A DNA stretch of 64,000 bases. Origin: Eutrophomonas brisbanensis. Lineage in GTDB: Bacteria > Pseudomonadota > Gammaproteobacteria > Burkholderiales > Eutrophovitaceae. Below are positions 39,820 to 49,640 of the stretch, piece after piece. The first letter of the stretch is position 1, and each line of letters opens with the position of its first letter. Below the pieces are notes generated by a model, which worked only from the letters and a program-made list of their open reading frames with translations, was not told the DNA's origin and did not search any database. The position numbers were made by a program, and so were the translations under genes. The stretch covers positions 930,001-994,000 of the forward strand of contig JAYQIQ010000004.1 of the NCBI GenBank assembly GCA_038141705.1, written 5' to 3'.

Positions 39820-40703
39820 GTAATTTGGATTCGATAACAAAAACAAACCTAACATCTCTCGAATTTGTTTATCGAGGTAAGGTTAGAGATATCTATCAAG
39901 TCGATGCGGATCGGTTATTAGTTGTTCAGACTGACCGACTCTCAGCGTTTGACGTAATTTTGCCAGATCCAATTCCCGGTAAAGGGCGATTACTAACAGA
40001 CTTATCAATTTTTTGGTTTAAGAAGCTGCAGCATGTTATTCCGAACCATTTGTTAGCAAACACTGCCGCCGAGTTTGTTGCCAATGAGGAGTTACCGCAG
40101 GTCGTTGGACGATCAATGGTCGTCAAGAAATTAACCCCTTTGCCCGTGGAAGCTATTGTTCGTGGATACCTTGCCGGCTCAGGGTGGAAAGAATATCGCG
40201 AAACAGGGGCGGTTTGCGGAGTTCAATTGCCCAGAGATTTGCGGGAGTCCGAAAAACTTCCGCAAACTATTTTTACACCCTCTACCAAAGCTGAAGTTGG
40301 GGATCATGATGAGAATATTTCTTTCGATAGAGTCGTGGATAAAATAGGGCTGGAATATGCTACTAAGATTCGCGAAACATCGTGTGAGTTATATGAGGCC
40401 GCGGCTGCGTATGCTGTAGATCGTGGAATAATAATTGCTGATACAAAGTTTGAGTTTGGTACGGATAATGATGGTAACCTCCACCTTATCGATGAAGCAT
40501 TGACCTCAGATTCATCTCGTTTTTGGCCGAAGCAACAGTATGCGGTTGGGTCTAGTCCCCCCTCTTTTGATAAGCAGTTTGTTCGCGACTGGCTGGAGTC
40601 AATAAGTTGGAATAAAAAACCGCCAGCTCCAAATCTGCCAGAAGAAATTGCGTTAAAAACAGCGGAAAAATATCGCGAAGCGTTAACGCTTCTAACGAAC
40701 TAA
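39816..40703 (+). CDS. purC: SAICAR synthetase
   Basis: A 295-residue enzyme starting with a GTG that overlaps the purK stop. The nucleotide-binding YRGKVRDIYQVD, DRLSAFDVILP and KAEVGDHDENISF segments are clear, and IADTKFEFG and IDEALTSDSSRFW complete the active site. This is the long form found in yeast and many bacteria rather than the about 237-residue E. coli form. It follows purE and purK in de novo purine synthesis. Confidence 0.96.
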   Translation: MSNLDSITKTNLTSLEFVYRGKVRDIYQVDADRLLVVQTDRLSAFDVILPDPIPGKGRLLTDLSIFWFKKLQHVIPNHLLANTAAEFVANEELPQVVGRSMVVKKLTPLPVEAIVRGYLAGSGWKEYRETGAVCGVQLPRDLRESEKLPQTIFTPSTKAEVGDHDENISFDRVVDKIGLEYATKIRETSCELYEAAAAYAVDRGIIIADTKFEFGTDNDGNLHLIDEALTSDSSRFWPKQQYAVGSSPPSFDKQFVRDWLESISWNKKPPAPNLPEEIALKTAEKYREALTLLTN

Positions 40704-40716
40704 TTTTTATGCGCTC

Positions 40717-41683
40717 GTGAATACCATCGTCACAGAAAATGTAGATGATGCCGTCGAGTATTTACGCGCGGGACGATTGGTGGCCTTTCCGACAGAAACT
40801 GTTTACGGCTTAGGTGCAGACGCCATGAATGAGTCAGCCGTTCGGGGCGTTTTCTCGGTAAAGGGGAGGCCGGCGAGTCATCCATTGATCGTTCATATTG
40901 GGGACGCAAAATACCTCGAAGTTTTCGCAAAAAATATAACCGACTCGGCGCGAATATTAGCTGAGAAATTCTGGCCAGGCCCACTTACATTAGTGTTGGA
41001 TAAAACGGATCAAGTGCCGGAGGTGGTTACAGGTGGGCAGAGCAGCGTCGCTCTAAGATTCCCAAGCCATCCAATCGCTCGCGATCTTTTGAGTAAATTT
41101 GGTGGTGGTGTGGTTGGCCCATCTGCCAATAAATTCGGACGATTGTCTCCAACCCAACCTAAAGATGTTTTATCGGATTTGGGCGGAGATATTGATCTTG
41201 TTTTAGACGGCGGCGCGTGTACGGTGGGAATCGAATCTACAATCGTAGGATTTGATGGAAATACGCCAGTGCTATTAAGGCCTGGAATGATAACGACAGA
41301 GGAAATTTCTTCGGTATTGAGTGTTTCTGTTGAGCTAGCCGGTGAACGAGCGCCGCGAGTATCTGGGTCGCTGCCGTCACATTACGCTCCGAATACACCA
41401 TTGATACTAGTCAAACCTAATCTCTTGAAGAGCGAAATCGAGCGGAGGCTTTCCAAGAACGATCGAATAGCAGTGCTGGCGTTTAGCGATTTATCTAGCT
41501 TCGCCGACCAATTGCATTATGCGGAGGTTTCTAGCGACGCCAAGGTATATGCGACGAACTTTGTATCATGAGCTTCGAGAATTAGATCAGAAAAAATGTG
41601 ATGTGATCCTCGTGGAGGAAGTGCCAATGACGAATCCTTGGTCAGGAATACGAGATCGACTCTTGCGAGCAGCGTGCCGTTAA
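40717..41683 (+). CDS. Sua5-type L-threonylcarbamoyladenylate synthase, with a one-base frameshift
   Basis: The YrdC/Sua5 N-terminal domain is clear: AGRLVAFPTETVYGLGADA, KGRPASHPLIVHI, GPSANKFGRLSPTQ. It makes threonylcarbamoyl-AMP for the t6A modification of tRNA. The repaired protein has 321 residues with a C-terminal Sua5 extension; one surplus T at 41560-41562 ends the frame early, and removing it restores YATNLYHELRELDQKKCDVILVEE-like sequence (first part YATNLYHELRELD) through RDRLLRAACR to the TAA at 41681-41683. The GTG at 40717 starts it. The 3' end overlaps the convergent aminotransferase by 4 bases. Confidence 0.9.
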
Positions 41684-42854
41684 GCAGTTTTCGCTAGGTA
41701 GTCTAGGGCTACTTGAGTTCCAGATCCTTTCAGGGGAACGTTTTCTAACATCAAACCCATTTCTACTCCTGATAAAGTTGCAGTTAGCATCAAATCGTTG
41801 AAGTATCCTAAGTGACCAATCCGAAATATTTTGTCAGCATATTTCCCCAGCCCAGTCCCGAGTGACATATCAAATTTTTCTAAAATGGTTTTACGTATTT
41901 TGTTTGAGCTCATGTTGTCTGGAGACAATATCGCTGTAAGGGTATTACTATGAGCTTTCTCATCAGCACAAAAAATGTTTAACCCCCAAGCGCGTACAGC
42001 TCTACGGGTTGCTTCCGCATGACGGCGGTGTCTCTCGAATACATGAATCAACCCCTCTTCGACTAACAACATTTTTAGCGATTCTCTAAGTCCAAAAATT
42101 AAATTGGTCGCAGGGGTGTAGGGAAAAATCCTGAGGCGTTATGCTCTAATTGTTCTCCCCAATCCCAATAGCTCCGAGGAAAGTTTGAGGTTCGGTGTTC
42201 CTCTAAAGCTTTTTTACTTATTGCATTGAACGATAAACCCGGAGGAAGCATAAGACCTTTTTGCGATCCTCCGACCGTTACATCAACACCCCACGAATCA
42301 TGTTGGTAGTCCATTGATCCGAGTGATGAAATCGTGTCTACCATCAACAAGGCTTGGTGACCGGCCTCGTCGATTGCTCGCCTAACAGCCGTAATATCAG
42401 AAGTAACACCTGTGGATGTTTCATTATGCACTACGCAGACCGCCTTGATTTTATTGGCAACGTCGGCTTTTAATACGTCGAATATTTTTGATGGGTCAAC
42501 GGGGTTACGCCAATCGGTGTCAATTACTATCGGCCCCAACCCAAGCCGTAACGCAAGCCTCTTCCACTGGCTTGCAAAGTAGCCTGCTTCGTACATTAAG
42601 ACAGTGTCACCAAGTTTAAGTGTATTTGTTAGTGCTGCCTCCCATGCGCCAGTACCAGAACTGGGGAACATCACAACGGGATTACTCGTTTGAAAAATGC
42701 TCTTTAATCCGGTTAACACCTCTTCGCCAAGCTCGCCAAACTCTGGGCTGCGATGATCAATAGTCGGGGATGCTATGGCGGCTAATACTCGATGGGGGAC
42801 ATTTGTGGGTCCCGGTATTTGTAAGAAATGTCTTCCCGATCTAACTGTCGACAT
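41680..42854 (-). CDS. Class V aminotransferase, serine-glyoxylate (SgaA) type, with a one-base frameshift
   Basis: 391 residues after adding one base at 42121-42123, which turns NASGFFP into SGFFPYTPATNLIFGL. The opening FLQIPGPTNVPHRVL, the HNETSTGVTSDI block and the PLP lysine in VGGSQKGLMLPPGL are those of the serine/alanine-glyoxylate family. Such enzymes move an amino group between serine, alanine and glyoxylate. It ends the minus-strand operon behind an RraA-like aldolase (83-base gap), which suggests that a two-carbon oxo product is handled here. The substrate pair is inferred, not shown. Confidence 0.88.
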
Positions 42855-42937
42855 AAAATTTTTTATTCCTAATCCTTTAGCTAAATTTTGTAATCCAGCG
42901 ATAAGCTAACCACAGATAACAGGGCATATTAAATACA

Positions 42938-43657
42938 CTAGAAATTTTCGTTATTTTTCCTCCAGTCTTCGTACTCACTTAGCGTTTTTTCATCTGGAGG
43001 ATATATCCCAACGATAGAATCGCCCCTGTCAATTCTTTGTCGGATATAAGCTTCTAGTAGATCTTGCTTGTGAGCTGCGGAGATGATTTCCTCGGATAAA
43101 TGTTGAGGGATTACTGCAACGCCGTCCTCATCAGCGACGATCAGGTCATTTGGGAAGACAGCGACTCCCCCACAGCCAATTGGGACTTGTGCATCAACAG
43201 CCATCATGCTGGCATAACTCGGAGGAGCTGCATTCTCTCGCGCAAAGACAGGAAGGATCATTTTTTTAATTTCACTGATGTCCCGCATAGGACCATCAGA
43301 TACGATACCGGCGACTCCCCTGTGCAACAGGCGCGCGACAAGAATATCCCCGAATGTTCCGCTCGTATCAAGACCATGAGTGTCCGCGATGAGCACCGCA
43401 CCTGCAGGAACCGTTTCGATCGCTTTTCTCTGTGGATTATCAGATCTTCCCATAGACGGGCCATTCGCTAAATCCTCTCGCATGGGGATGTAGCGGAGCG
43501 TGTATGCAGGACCAAAAAGTCGAGGTGTAGCCGGGTTGACCGGCCGAATATTTGGGATTGCGCGAGTTCTGAGACCATGTTTTACAAGTTGCGCCGTAAT
43601 ACTGGCTGTCGTTACTCTCTCGAGCATAATTTTCATTTCAGAAGAAAATGTAGTCAT
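42938..43657 (-). CDS. RraA-like aldolase / 4-hydroxy-4-methyl-2-oxoglutarate aldolase family
   Basis: 239 residues with the RraA fold: the GPAYTLRY strand, AVLIADTHGLDTSGTFGD and GIVSDGPMRDISEI, whose Arg-Asp pair holds the metal-bound pyruvate enolate in the aldolases. PNDLIVADEDGVAVIPQ is the family end block. The true RNase E regulator is about 160 residues; this longer form is usually a metal-dependent pyruvate aldolase or a decarboxylase. It is 25 bases from the dehydratase gene and probably cleaves a 2-oxo-3-deoxy acid made by it. An AAGGA-like site precedes the ATG. Confidence 0.82.
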   Translation of the reverse strand: MTTFSSEMKIMLERVTTASITAQLVKHGLRTRAIPNIRPVNPATPRLFGPAYTLRYIPMREDLANGPSMGRSDNPQRKAIETVPAGAVLIADTHGLDTSGTFGDILVARLLHRGVAGIVSDGPMRDISEIKKMILPVFARENAAPPSYASMMAVDAQVPIGCGGVAVFPNDLIVADEDGVAVIPQHLSEEIISAAHKQDLLEAYIRQRIDRGDSIVGIYPPDEKTLSEYEDWRKNNENF

Positions 43658-43682
43658 CCATTGTCCTTGTTCAAAGAAATCT

Positions 43683-45413
43683 TTAATGAATTTCTGGATC
43701 GGCAGTTTGTGCCGCCCCTTCTAGAAAATCAAAGTCACAGCCCTCATGCGCTTGTTTTATGTGTTGTGTAAAAAGTTTCCCGTAACCACGCACGAACTTT
43801 TCAGATTTTGGTTTCCATTTTTCACGCCGTTTACGCATCTCTTCATCTGAGATAATTAAATTAATCACTCTACTTTCAACATTCAGTTCAATTTCATCGC
43901 CAGTTTTGACTAAAGCTAACGGCCCACCAATCCATGCCTCGGGAGATACGTGTAGTACGCATGTACCGTAGCTCGTACCACTCATCCTCGCATCTGATAT
44001 GCGGACGATATCTCGGACACCTTCTTGGATCAATTTTTTTGGAATAGGAAGCATTCCCCACTCGGGCATTCCTGGCCCACCCTGAGGGCCAGCGTTTCTG
44101 AGAATCAAGACAGTGTTCTTATCAACATCGAGTGTTGGATCCTCAATACAACTAGACATATCATCATAGCTATCAAAAACAAGAGCCTTGCCACGATGCT
44201 TTAAAAGATTAGGACTCGCCGCAGAAGTTTTAATTACCGCTCCATCAGGCGCAAGATTCCCTCGCAGAACTACTAATCCCCCTTCTTTTTGCATGGGGTT
44301 ACTGAGTGGCCGAATCACATCAGGATTAAAAATTTGATGTTGCTTTACGTTTTCACCTAGTGTTTTTCCAGTACAGGTCATTGCTTCAGTATCAAGAAGC
44401 GTAACCATTTCCTGAAGGAGGGCCGCGAGCCCTCCAGCGTAATGGAAGTCTTCCATTAAGAATTTACCGGATGGGCGCATATTGACCAAGTAAGGAGTTC
44501 TTTTTCCCAGTTCCTCAAAACGCTCAAGCGAGAGCGGGAACCCTGCTCTGTTGGCCATGGCGATTAAGTGAATAAGCGCGTTTGTTGATCCGCCAAGCGC
44601 CATCAAAACTTTAATAGCGTTATCAAAAGATTTCTGGCTGAGGATTTTTTTCGGCGTTAAATCCTCCCATGTCATTTCAACAATTCTACGGCCGCTATCC
44701 GACGCCATTCGAGGGTGATTCGAGTCAGCAGCTGGAATCGTAGCGGCGTTTGGAAGACAAAAACCTAAAGTTTCAACAATGCTAGTCATTGTCGATGCCG
44801 TCCCCATCGTCATACAGGTACCCACCGATCGCGCAATTCCCTCTTCAATATCTTGCCAGTCTTTTTCGGAAATATTGCCGGCGCGTAACTCATCCCAATA
44901 TTTCCAAACATCAGAGCCAGACCCCAGAGTTTTACCGTGCCAGTTGCCTCTCAGCATTGGGCCAGCTGGAACAAATATGCAGGGAAGCCCCATACTAATT
45001 GCCCCCATCACTAATCCCGGTGGGGTTTTGTCACATCCTCCCATGAGAACACAGCCATCGATGGGGTAGGAGCGAAGAATCTCCTCGGTTTCCATAGCCA
45101 GTAAGTTTCGGTACATCATGGTGGTGGGTTTTTGGAATACCTCTGCTAATGAAATTACAGGCATCTCAACGGGAAAGCCGCCCGCTTGCCAAACCCCGCG
45201 TTTTACATCATTTGCGCGTTCTCGAAAATGAGAGTGGCAATGACTTAGCTCATTCCAAGTGTTTAGGATTCCGATGACGGGTTTCCCCTCATAGTCTTTA
45301 CGGCTGAGGCCCATTTGGAGTGCTCGGGAACGGTGGCCGAAAGATCTCAAGTCTTTTGGGCCAAACCAACGATGCGATCTTAGTTCCTGCGGCGATTTAA
45401 TTTTTGTAGGCAT
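43683..45413 (-). CDS. IlvD/Edd-family dehydratase, probably a sugar-acid dehydratase
   Basis: About 576 residues, intact. GGCDKTPPGLVMG and GTCMTMGTASTM hold the iron-sulfur cysteines, and ADSNHPRMA, ALGGSTNALIHLIA and RISDARMSGTSYGT are family blocks. The GTCMTMGTA and SGTSYGT forms resemble pentonate dehydratases (arabinonate, xylonate) more than dihydroxyacid dehydratase IlvD, where GACGGM is usual. The ATG at 45413 (MPTKIKSPQELRSHRWFG) matches family length; an upstream GTG at 45503 would add 30 odd residues. It heads the minus-strand operon, divergent from larA across 187 bases. Confidence 0.87.
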   Translation of the reverse strand: MPTKIKSPQELRSHRWFGPKDLRSFGHRSRALQMGLSRKDYEGKPVIGILNTWNELSHCHSHFRERANDVKRGVWQAGGFPVEMPVISLAEVFQKPTTMMYRNLLAMETEEILRSYPIDGCVLMGGCDKTPPGLVMGAISMGLPCIFVPAGPMLRGNWHGKTLGSGSDVWKYWDELRAGNISEKDWQDIEEGIARSVGTCMTMGTASTMTSIVETLGFCLPNAATIPAADSNHPRMASDSGRRIVEMTWEDLTPKKILSQKSFDNAIKVLMALGGSTNALIHLIAMANRAGFPLSLERFEELGKRTPYLVNMRPSGKFLMEDFHYAGGLAALLQEMVTLLDTEAMTCTGKTLGENVKQHQIFNPDVIRPLSNPMQKEGGLVVLRGNLAPDGAVIKTSAASPNLLKHRGKALVFDSYDDMSSCIEDPTLDVDKNTVLILRNAGPQGGPGMPEWGMLPIPKKLIQEGVRDIVRISDARMSGTSYGTCVLHVSPEAWIGGPLALVKTGDEIELNVESRVINLIISDEEMRKRREKWKPKSEKFVRGYGKLFTQHIKQAHEGCDFDFLEGAAQTADPEIH

Positions 45414-45600
45414 GTTCAAATATTCGAGAATTTTATAGGCGCTTTTTTTCTGAATGGAGGTCTTGTTGAATAGTAATCCACAAGCATCAATTTGTAACGC
45501 CACTCCTAGTTGTGTTAGCGGCTGCTTTCCTAAGCTAAAATAGCGCTAAACTACGTTGTCTAAATGCCGAGTAAGGCTTTATTTCAAGAAGGGGTTGGTG

Positions 45601-46922
45601 ATGATAGGTGATCGAATAGACGTAAATATAGCGGGTGGGCTAGATATCGCGTTACCACGGATGGTTCACGTCCGTCAAAAATTTAGTCTTCCCAGGATCG
45701 CTAGTGTATCCGACGCGGTGAAAACCGAATTTGCCAAACCTGAAATTGCACAAAAAGTAAAACCGGGTATGAAGATCGCGATCGGCGTGGGATCAAGGGG
45801 CGTTAACAATATCGCTGAAAGCGTAAAAGAGGTAGTTGCACAAATTAAAGCGCTCGGAGGAGAACCCTTTGTATTTCCTGCGATGGGTAGCCACGGAGGT
45901 GCGACGGCGGAGGGACAGAAAGAGGTTCTTGATGGTTACGGTGTTACCGAGGACTATTTGGGTTGCCCGGTAAAGTCAAGCATGGACGTGGTTGAAATCG
46001 GACGGGCGGATGATGGTATGCCAGTCTATCTCGATAAGCATGCATGCTAAGCCGACGCTATTGCGTTAGTTTGTAGAATCAAGCCACATACAAATTTCCG
46101 TGCACCTATTGAGTCAGGCATTGTAAAAATGTTAACGATAGGTATGGGAAAAATTATTGGAGCCTCAATGCTGCATACGTACGGTATGGATATGTTTGGG
46201 GTGTTATTACCCAAGGCAGCAAAGATCATCATGGAAAAAAGAATTTTCTTTTCGGAGTGGCGATGATCGAGAACGCGGCAGATGAAACGGCGATTATAGA
46301 AGCGGTACCAGCTGAAAAAGTTCTTGAGCGAGAACCAGAGCTTCAAGCAAAGGCGAAAGAGCTGATGCCAAAATTACAATTTGATGAGATCGATGTGCTG
46401 GTCGTAGAAAAAATTGGTAAGAACATATCTGGATCTGGAATGGATCCGAACATCACGGGCCGTAATTGCAGGGACATAGATTGGGATATGAAGCCGCATG
46501 TGAAAAAGATTGCGGTGCTCGGATTGACGCCGGAGACTCACGGTAATGCTACTGGGATAGGTGGCGCGGACGTTATCACGATGAACGTGTATAAAGAACT
46601 CGATATCGCGAAGACTTACGCAAACGTCATTACCTCTACATATTTGGATGGAGCTGCCATACCGATAATTATGAATAGTGATGAAGAGGCCATTCAATTA
46701 GCGGTTAAAACTGTGGTGCGAGTAAAGCCGGAGGACACAAAAATCGTGCGTATATCAACGACCTTGGAAGTGTTGGATATTCATGTCTCGGAAACACTGC
46801 TGCCATACATTAAAGCTAACCCAGATAAGTTCGAGATTTTGAGTGAACCTGAGTCTTTTAAGTTCGATTCGAAAGGTAACTTATATCCGATGATGGCGCC
46901 TAAAGTTCACGCTCACGCTTGA
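45601..46922 (+). CDS. LarA-family nickel-dependent racemase/epimerase homologue, with an in-frame stop and a frameshift
   Basis: Repaired length is about 440 residues. GMKIAIGVGSRGVNNI and PAMGSHGGATAEGQ, then RIKPHTNF and ESGIVKMLTIGMGK, match the LarA N-terminal domain (DUF2088) that binds the nickel-pincer cofactor. The later SGSGMDPNITGR and GLTPETHGNATGIGGAD belong to a LarA homologue branch rather than to lactate racemase itself. Two defects occur: an in-frame TAA at 46048-46050, where relatives usually have Glu, directly after a GCATGCATGC repeat; and one missing A in the run at 46235-46240. The cofactor genes behind it are intact. The substrate is unknown; lactate is not implied. Confidence 0.82.
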
Positions 46923-46954
46923 GGGTGAGCGATACTCACTAGGTAGATATCCAG

Positions 46955-48967
46955 ATGGGAACTCTACTGGTTCATTTGGACCCGTTGGGCGGGATAGCGG
47001 GCGACATGTTTATAGCTGCCCTGCTTGATGCTCGCCCCGACCTCCAAGATGGAATGATGCGTGCAATCAAAAATTCGGGCCTACCGAAAAATGTAAATCT
47101 AGAACTCAAGCCCCATGTCGATTGGGGAATTACTGGTAAACATTTTCGAGTAATTGAGCCAGATCACGCGCACCACCATCACACGCGCTATGTCGAAATC
47201 AGATCTTTATTAGAGTCTTCGCTCTTAGATAGTTGTGTTAAAGAAAAAGCCATACAGATATTTGCTTTCATTGCGAAAGTAGAAGCTGAGATCCATGGCA
47301 AGACGATCGAGACCATAAGTTTTCACGAGGTAGGTGAGTGGGATTCGATAGCTGACATTGTAGGTGCTGCATTTTTAATTAATGAGCTTGATGCAGAATG
47401 GTCGGTGGGACACTTGCCCCTCGGCGGTGGAGTGGTTCAGACCGCTCACGGGCCACTACCTGTACCTGCCCCAGCCACTGCAAAACTACTAGAAGGATTT
47501 AATTTTATAGATGATGGCGTAGGTGGCGAGCGAGTTACTCCAACTGGAGCTGCAATTCTTAAATTTCTGTGTGCCAAGCAGGGGACAGCTCAAGCGGTAG
47601 GGACTTTAAACCAAACTGGGGTTGGATTTGGTTCGCGGAAACTGGCAGATCGAGCGAACATCGTTCGAGCAATGTTTTTTGATCAAAGTGAAAGCAAGAT
47701 ATCTGATGATGTCATCTGCCAAATAAACTTTGATGTTGATGATCAAACCCCAGAAGATTTAGCAATCGCTTTGGCGCACATAAGGGAGCACCCCTCGGTA
47801 TTAGACGTATTGCAATCTGTGACTTTCGGAAAAAAGGCGAGAGTAACTTTATCGGTTCAAATTCTAGCAATACCCGACGACGCTAACTCTGTATTTGAAA
47901 TGTGTTTCTCTGAGACTACGACGATAGGCATTAGGCATCAGCTGGTGCCAAGAGTGAAACTCGAGCGCGATTCGAAGAGTCTAGAAATCAATAGTGCAGT
48001 CATCGAACTTAAGAGAGTGGTTCGGCCAAACGGTCAAAGTGCTAAAGTAGAATCTGATTCTTTAAAACAAGTGCGCGGATACCTTAATCGAGAGCGTATC
48101 AGAGCCGAAGTCGATATCCAAAAAGTCGTCATGAACTCGCTTCAAATCGTAATTAATCGTTTGGTTAGAACTATTGACGAAATTTCCGAGCCGGCCGTTG
48201 CTGTGAGTGGTGGTATTGACAGTATTACCTTGGCCGCACTCGCGCATAAATTCGAACCCGGCAAGGTAAAAATGTACCATGCGGTTTCCCCAGCAGTGCC
48301 TACGCAGGCGACAGAGCGTGTCGAGAGAGTCGCGACAGAACAATGTTGGAATTTGACTATATTCGATGCCGGTGAATTTCGCGATCAAAATTATGTGTCG
48401 AACCCGGTGAACAGGTGTTTTTATTGTAAAACGAATCTGTACGAAACAATCTCAAAAAAAACGAGTGCGGTAATTCTCTCTGGCGCAAACCATGATGATC
48501 TGCAGGATTATCGACCTGGACTTCTTGCTGCTGATAATTTTTCAGTGAGACATCCCTTTATTGAAAATGGCATTGATAAGGTGACGATTAGACAGATTGC
48601 TAAACAGGTTGGATTAGGAGAGTTATCCGAATTGCCGGCGTCCCCATGTCTCTCTAGTAGGATTGAAACTGGCATCAGTATTGATGCGAAGCTCTTACCA
48701 CTGATAAATAAGTGTGAACAATTAATATCAACACTGATTGTTCCAAAGCCTGCGACTGTTAGATGCCGCGTGCGTGATATTGGCATTGTTATAGAGTTAG
48801 ATGGTGGCGCGTATCACCTTCTTTCTGAAAAGAGAAGAAGCGAGTTACAAAAAGAGATTGAGCAGATTTTTGGGGGCCTACGATCTTCCAAGAATATTTT
48901 TTTTAAAGAGTATCGAATGGGTAGCGCATTCCTTCATCCTGAAAGTCTAAATGTGGCGAGGGCGTAG
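46955..48967 (+). CDS. larC: LarC-LarE fusion: nickel insertase plus cofactor sulfur transferase for nickel-pincer nucleotide
   Basis: A single 670-residue protein with two enzymes in series. Residues 1 to about 400 are LarC: GGIAGDMFIAALLD, a His cluster DHAHHHHT at 70-77, HEVGEWDSIADIVG and ERVTPTGAAIL. It is the CTP-dependent nickel-inserting cyclometallase. Residues about 405-670 are LarE: PP-loop SGGIDS at 418-423, CFYC with Cys488 and Cys491, and LPASPCLSSRIETG with Cys565. LarE supplies the two sulfurs of the cofactor. The Lactobacillus larC needs a programmed frameshift; here the frame is continuous. It follows larA by 32 bases and precedes larB by 3. Confidence 0.9.
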   Translation: MGTLLVHLDPLGGIAGDMFIAALLDARPDLQDGMMRAIKNSGLPKNVNLELKPHVDWGITGKHFRVIEPDHAHHHHTRYVEIRSLLESSLLDSCVKEKAIQIFAFIAKVEAEIHGKTIETISFHEVGEWDSIADIVGAAFLINELDAEWSVGHLPLGGGVVQTAHGPLPVPAPATAKLLEGFNFIDDGVGGERVTPTGAAILKFLCAKQGTAQAVGTLNQTGVGFGSRKLADRANIVRAMFFDQSESKISDDVICQINFDVDDQTPEDLAIALAHIREHPSVLDVLQSVTFGKKARVTLSVQILAIPDDANSVFEMCFSETTTIGIRHQLVPRVKLERDSKSLEINSAVIELKRVVRPNGQSAKVESDSLKQVRGYLNRERIRAEVDIQKVVMNSLQIVINRLVRTIDEISEPAVAVSGGIDSITLAALAHKFEPGKVKMYHAVSPAVPTQATERVERVATEQCWNLTIFDAGEFRDQNYVSNPVNRCFYCKTNLYETISKKTSAVILSGANHDDLQDYRPGLLAADNFSVRHPFIENGIDKVTIRQIAKQVGLGELSELPASPCLSSRIETGISIDAKLLPLINKCEQLISTLIVPKPATVRCRVRDIGIVIELDGGAYHLLSEKRRSELQKEIEQIFGGLRSSKNIFFKEYRMGSAFLHPESLNVARA

Positions 48968-48970
48968 CGC

Positions 48971-49633
48971 ATGGTGAGCGGGGACATTCATTTAGATTTT
49001 GCGCGCGAAGCTCGAGTTGGGTTAGATGAGGCTATCTATTGTGAGGGCAAAACCACCCAACAAATCGCAGAGATATTAGGCCAACTCCACGCTCGCAGAC
49101 AAAAAACACTGTTAACTCGCTTGTCTGAAGAAAAATATCAAGACATCAAAAAAAGCCAAAGCTTTGAGTTAGATTTTGATCCTCACTCCGAAACGGCATT
49201 TCATTTAGGCCCAAACGATCCAATTAGCCGAGGCGAAATTACTATAGTTTCGGCTGGAACCTCGGACAGTAAAGTTGCGAGTGAAGTATCTCGCACCCTT
49301 GAATACTACGGGCACTTGCCGAACCGAATCGCAGATGTAGGTGTCGCGGGGCTTTGGCGCTTGCTTGATCGGGTAGAGGAAATTTCTGAGAGTCGCGTAG
49401 TAATAGCAGTGGCAGGGATGGATGCCGCATTGCCTACAGTACTAGGAGGTTTAGTTCGAGTGCCAATAATAGGGGTTCCAACGTCTGTTGGTTATGGAGT
49501 TTCAAACAAGGGGGAGACAGCCCTAAATGCAATGCTGGCGAGTTGCTCCCCTGGACTGACCGTGACTAATATTGATAATGGCTATGGGGCAGCATGTGCT
49601 GCTCTGAGAATTCTCGGAGCAGTCACACGCTAA
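48971..49633 (+). CDS. larB: Nickel-pincer cofactor biosynthesis protein LarB
   Basis: 220 residues. The C-terminal domain is PurE-like, with TIVSAGTSDSKVASEVSRTLEY, VGVAGLWRLLDR, AGMDAALPTVLGGLV and VPTSVGYGVSNKGETALNAML, the LarB signature. LarB carboxylates and hydrolyses nicotinic acid adenine dinucleotide as the first step of the cofactor. The N terminus (FAREARVGLDEAIYCEGKTTQQI) is the usual LarB-specific part. It is 3 bases after the fusion gene, so the whole cofactor pathway (B, C, E) is encoded here. Confidence 0.95.
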   Translation: MVSGDIHLDFAREARVGLDEAIYCEGKTTQQIAEILGQLHARRQKTLLTRLSEEKYQDIKKSQSFELDFDPHSETAFHLGPNDPISRGEITIVSAGTSDSKVASEVSRTLEYYGHLPNRIADVGVAGLWRLLDRVEEISESRVVIAVAGMDAALPTVLGGLVRVPIIGVPTSVGYGVSNKGETALNAMLASCSPGLTVTNIDNGYGAACAALRILGAVTR

Positions 49634-49640
49634 ACCGACT

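Noticed and set aside
46048..46050. Recoded stop codon (selenocysteine or pyrrolysine) in the LarA homologue
   Set aside because: The codon is TAA, which neither system uses.
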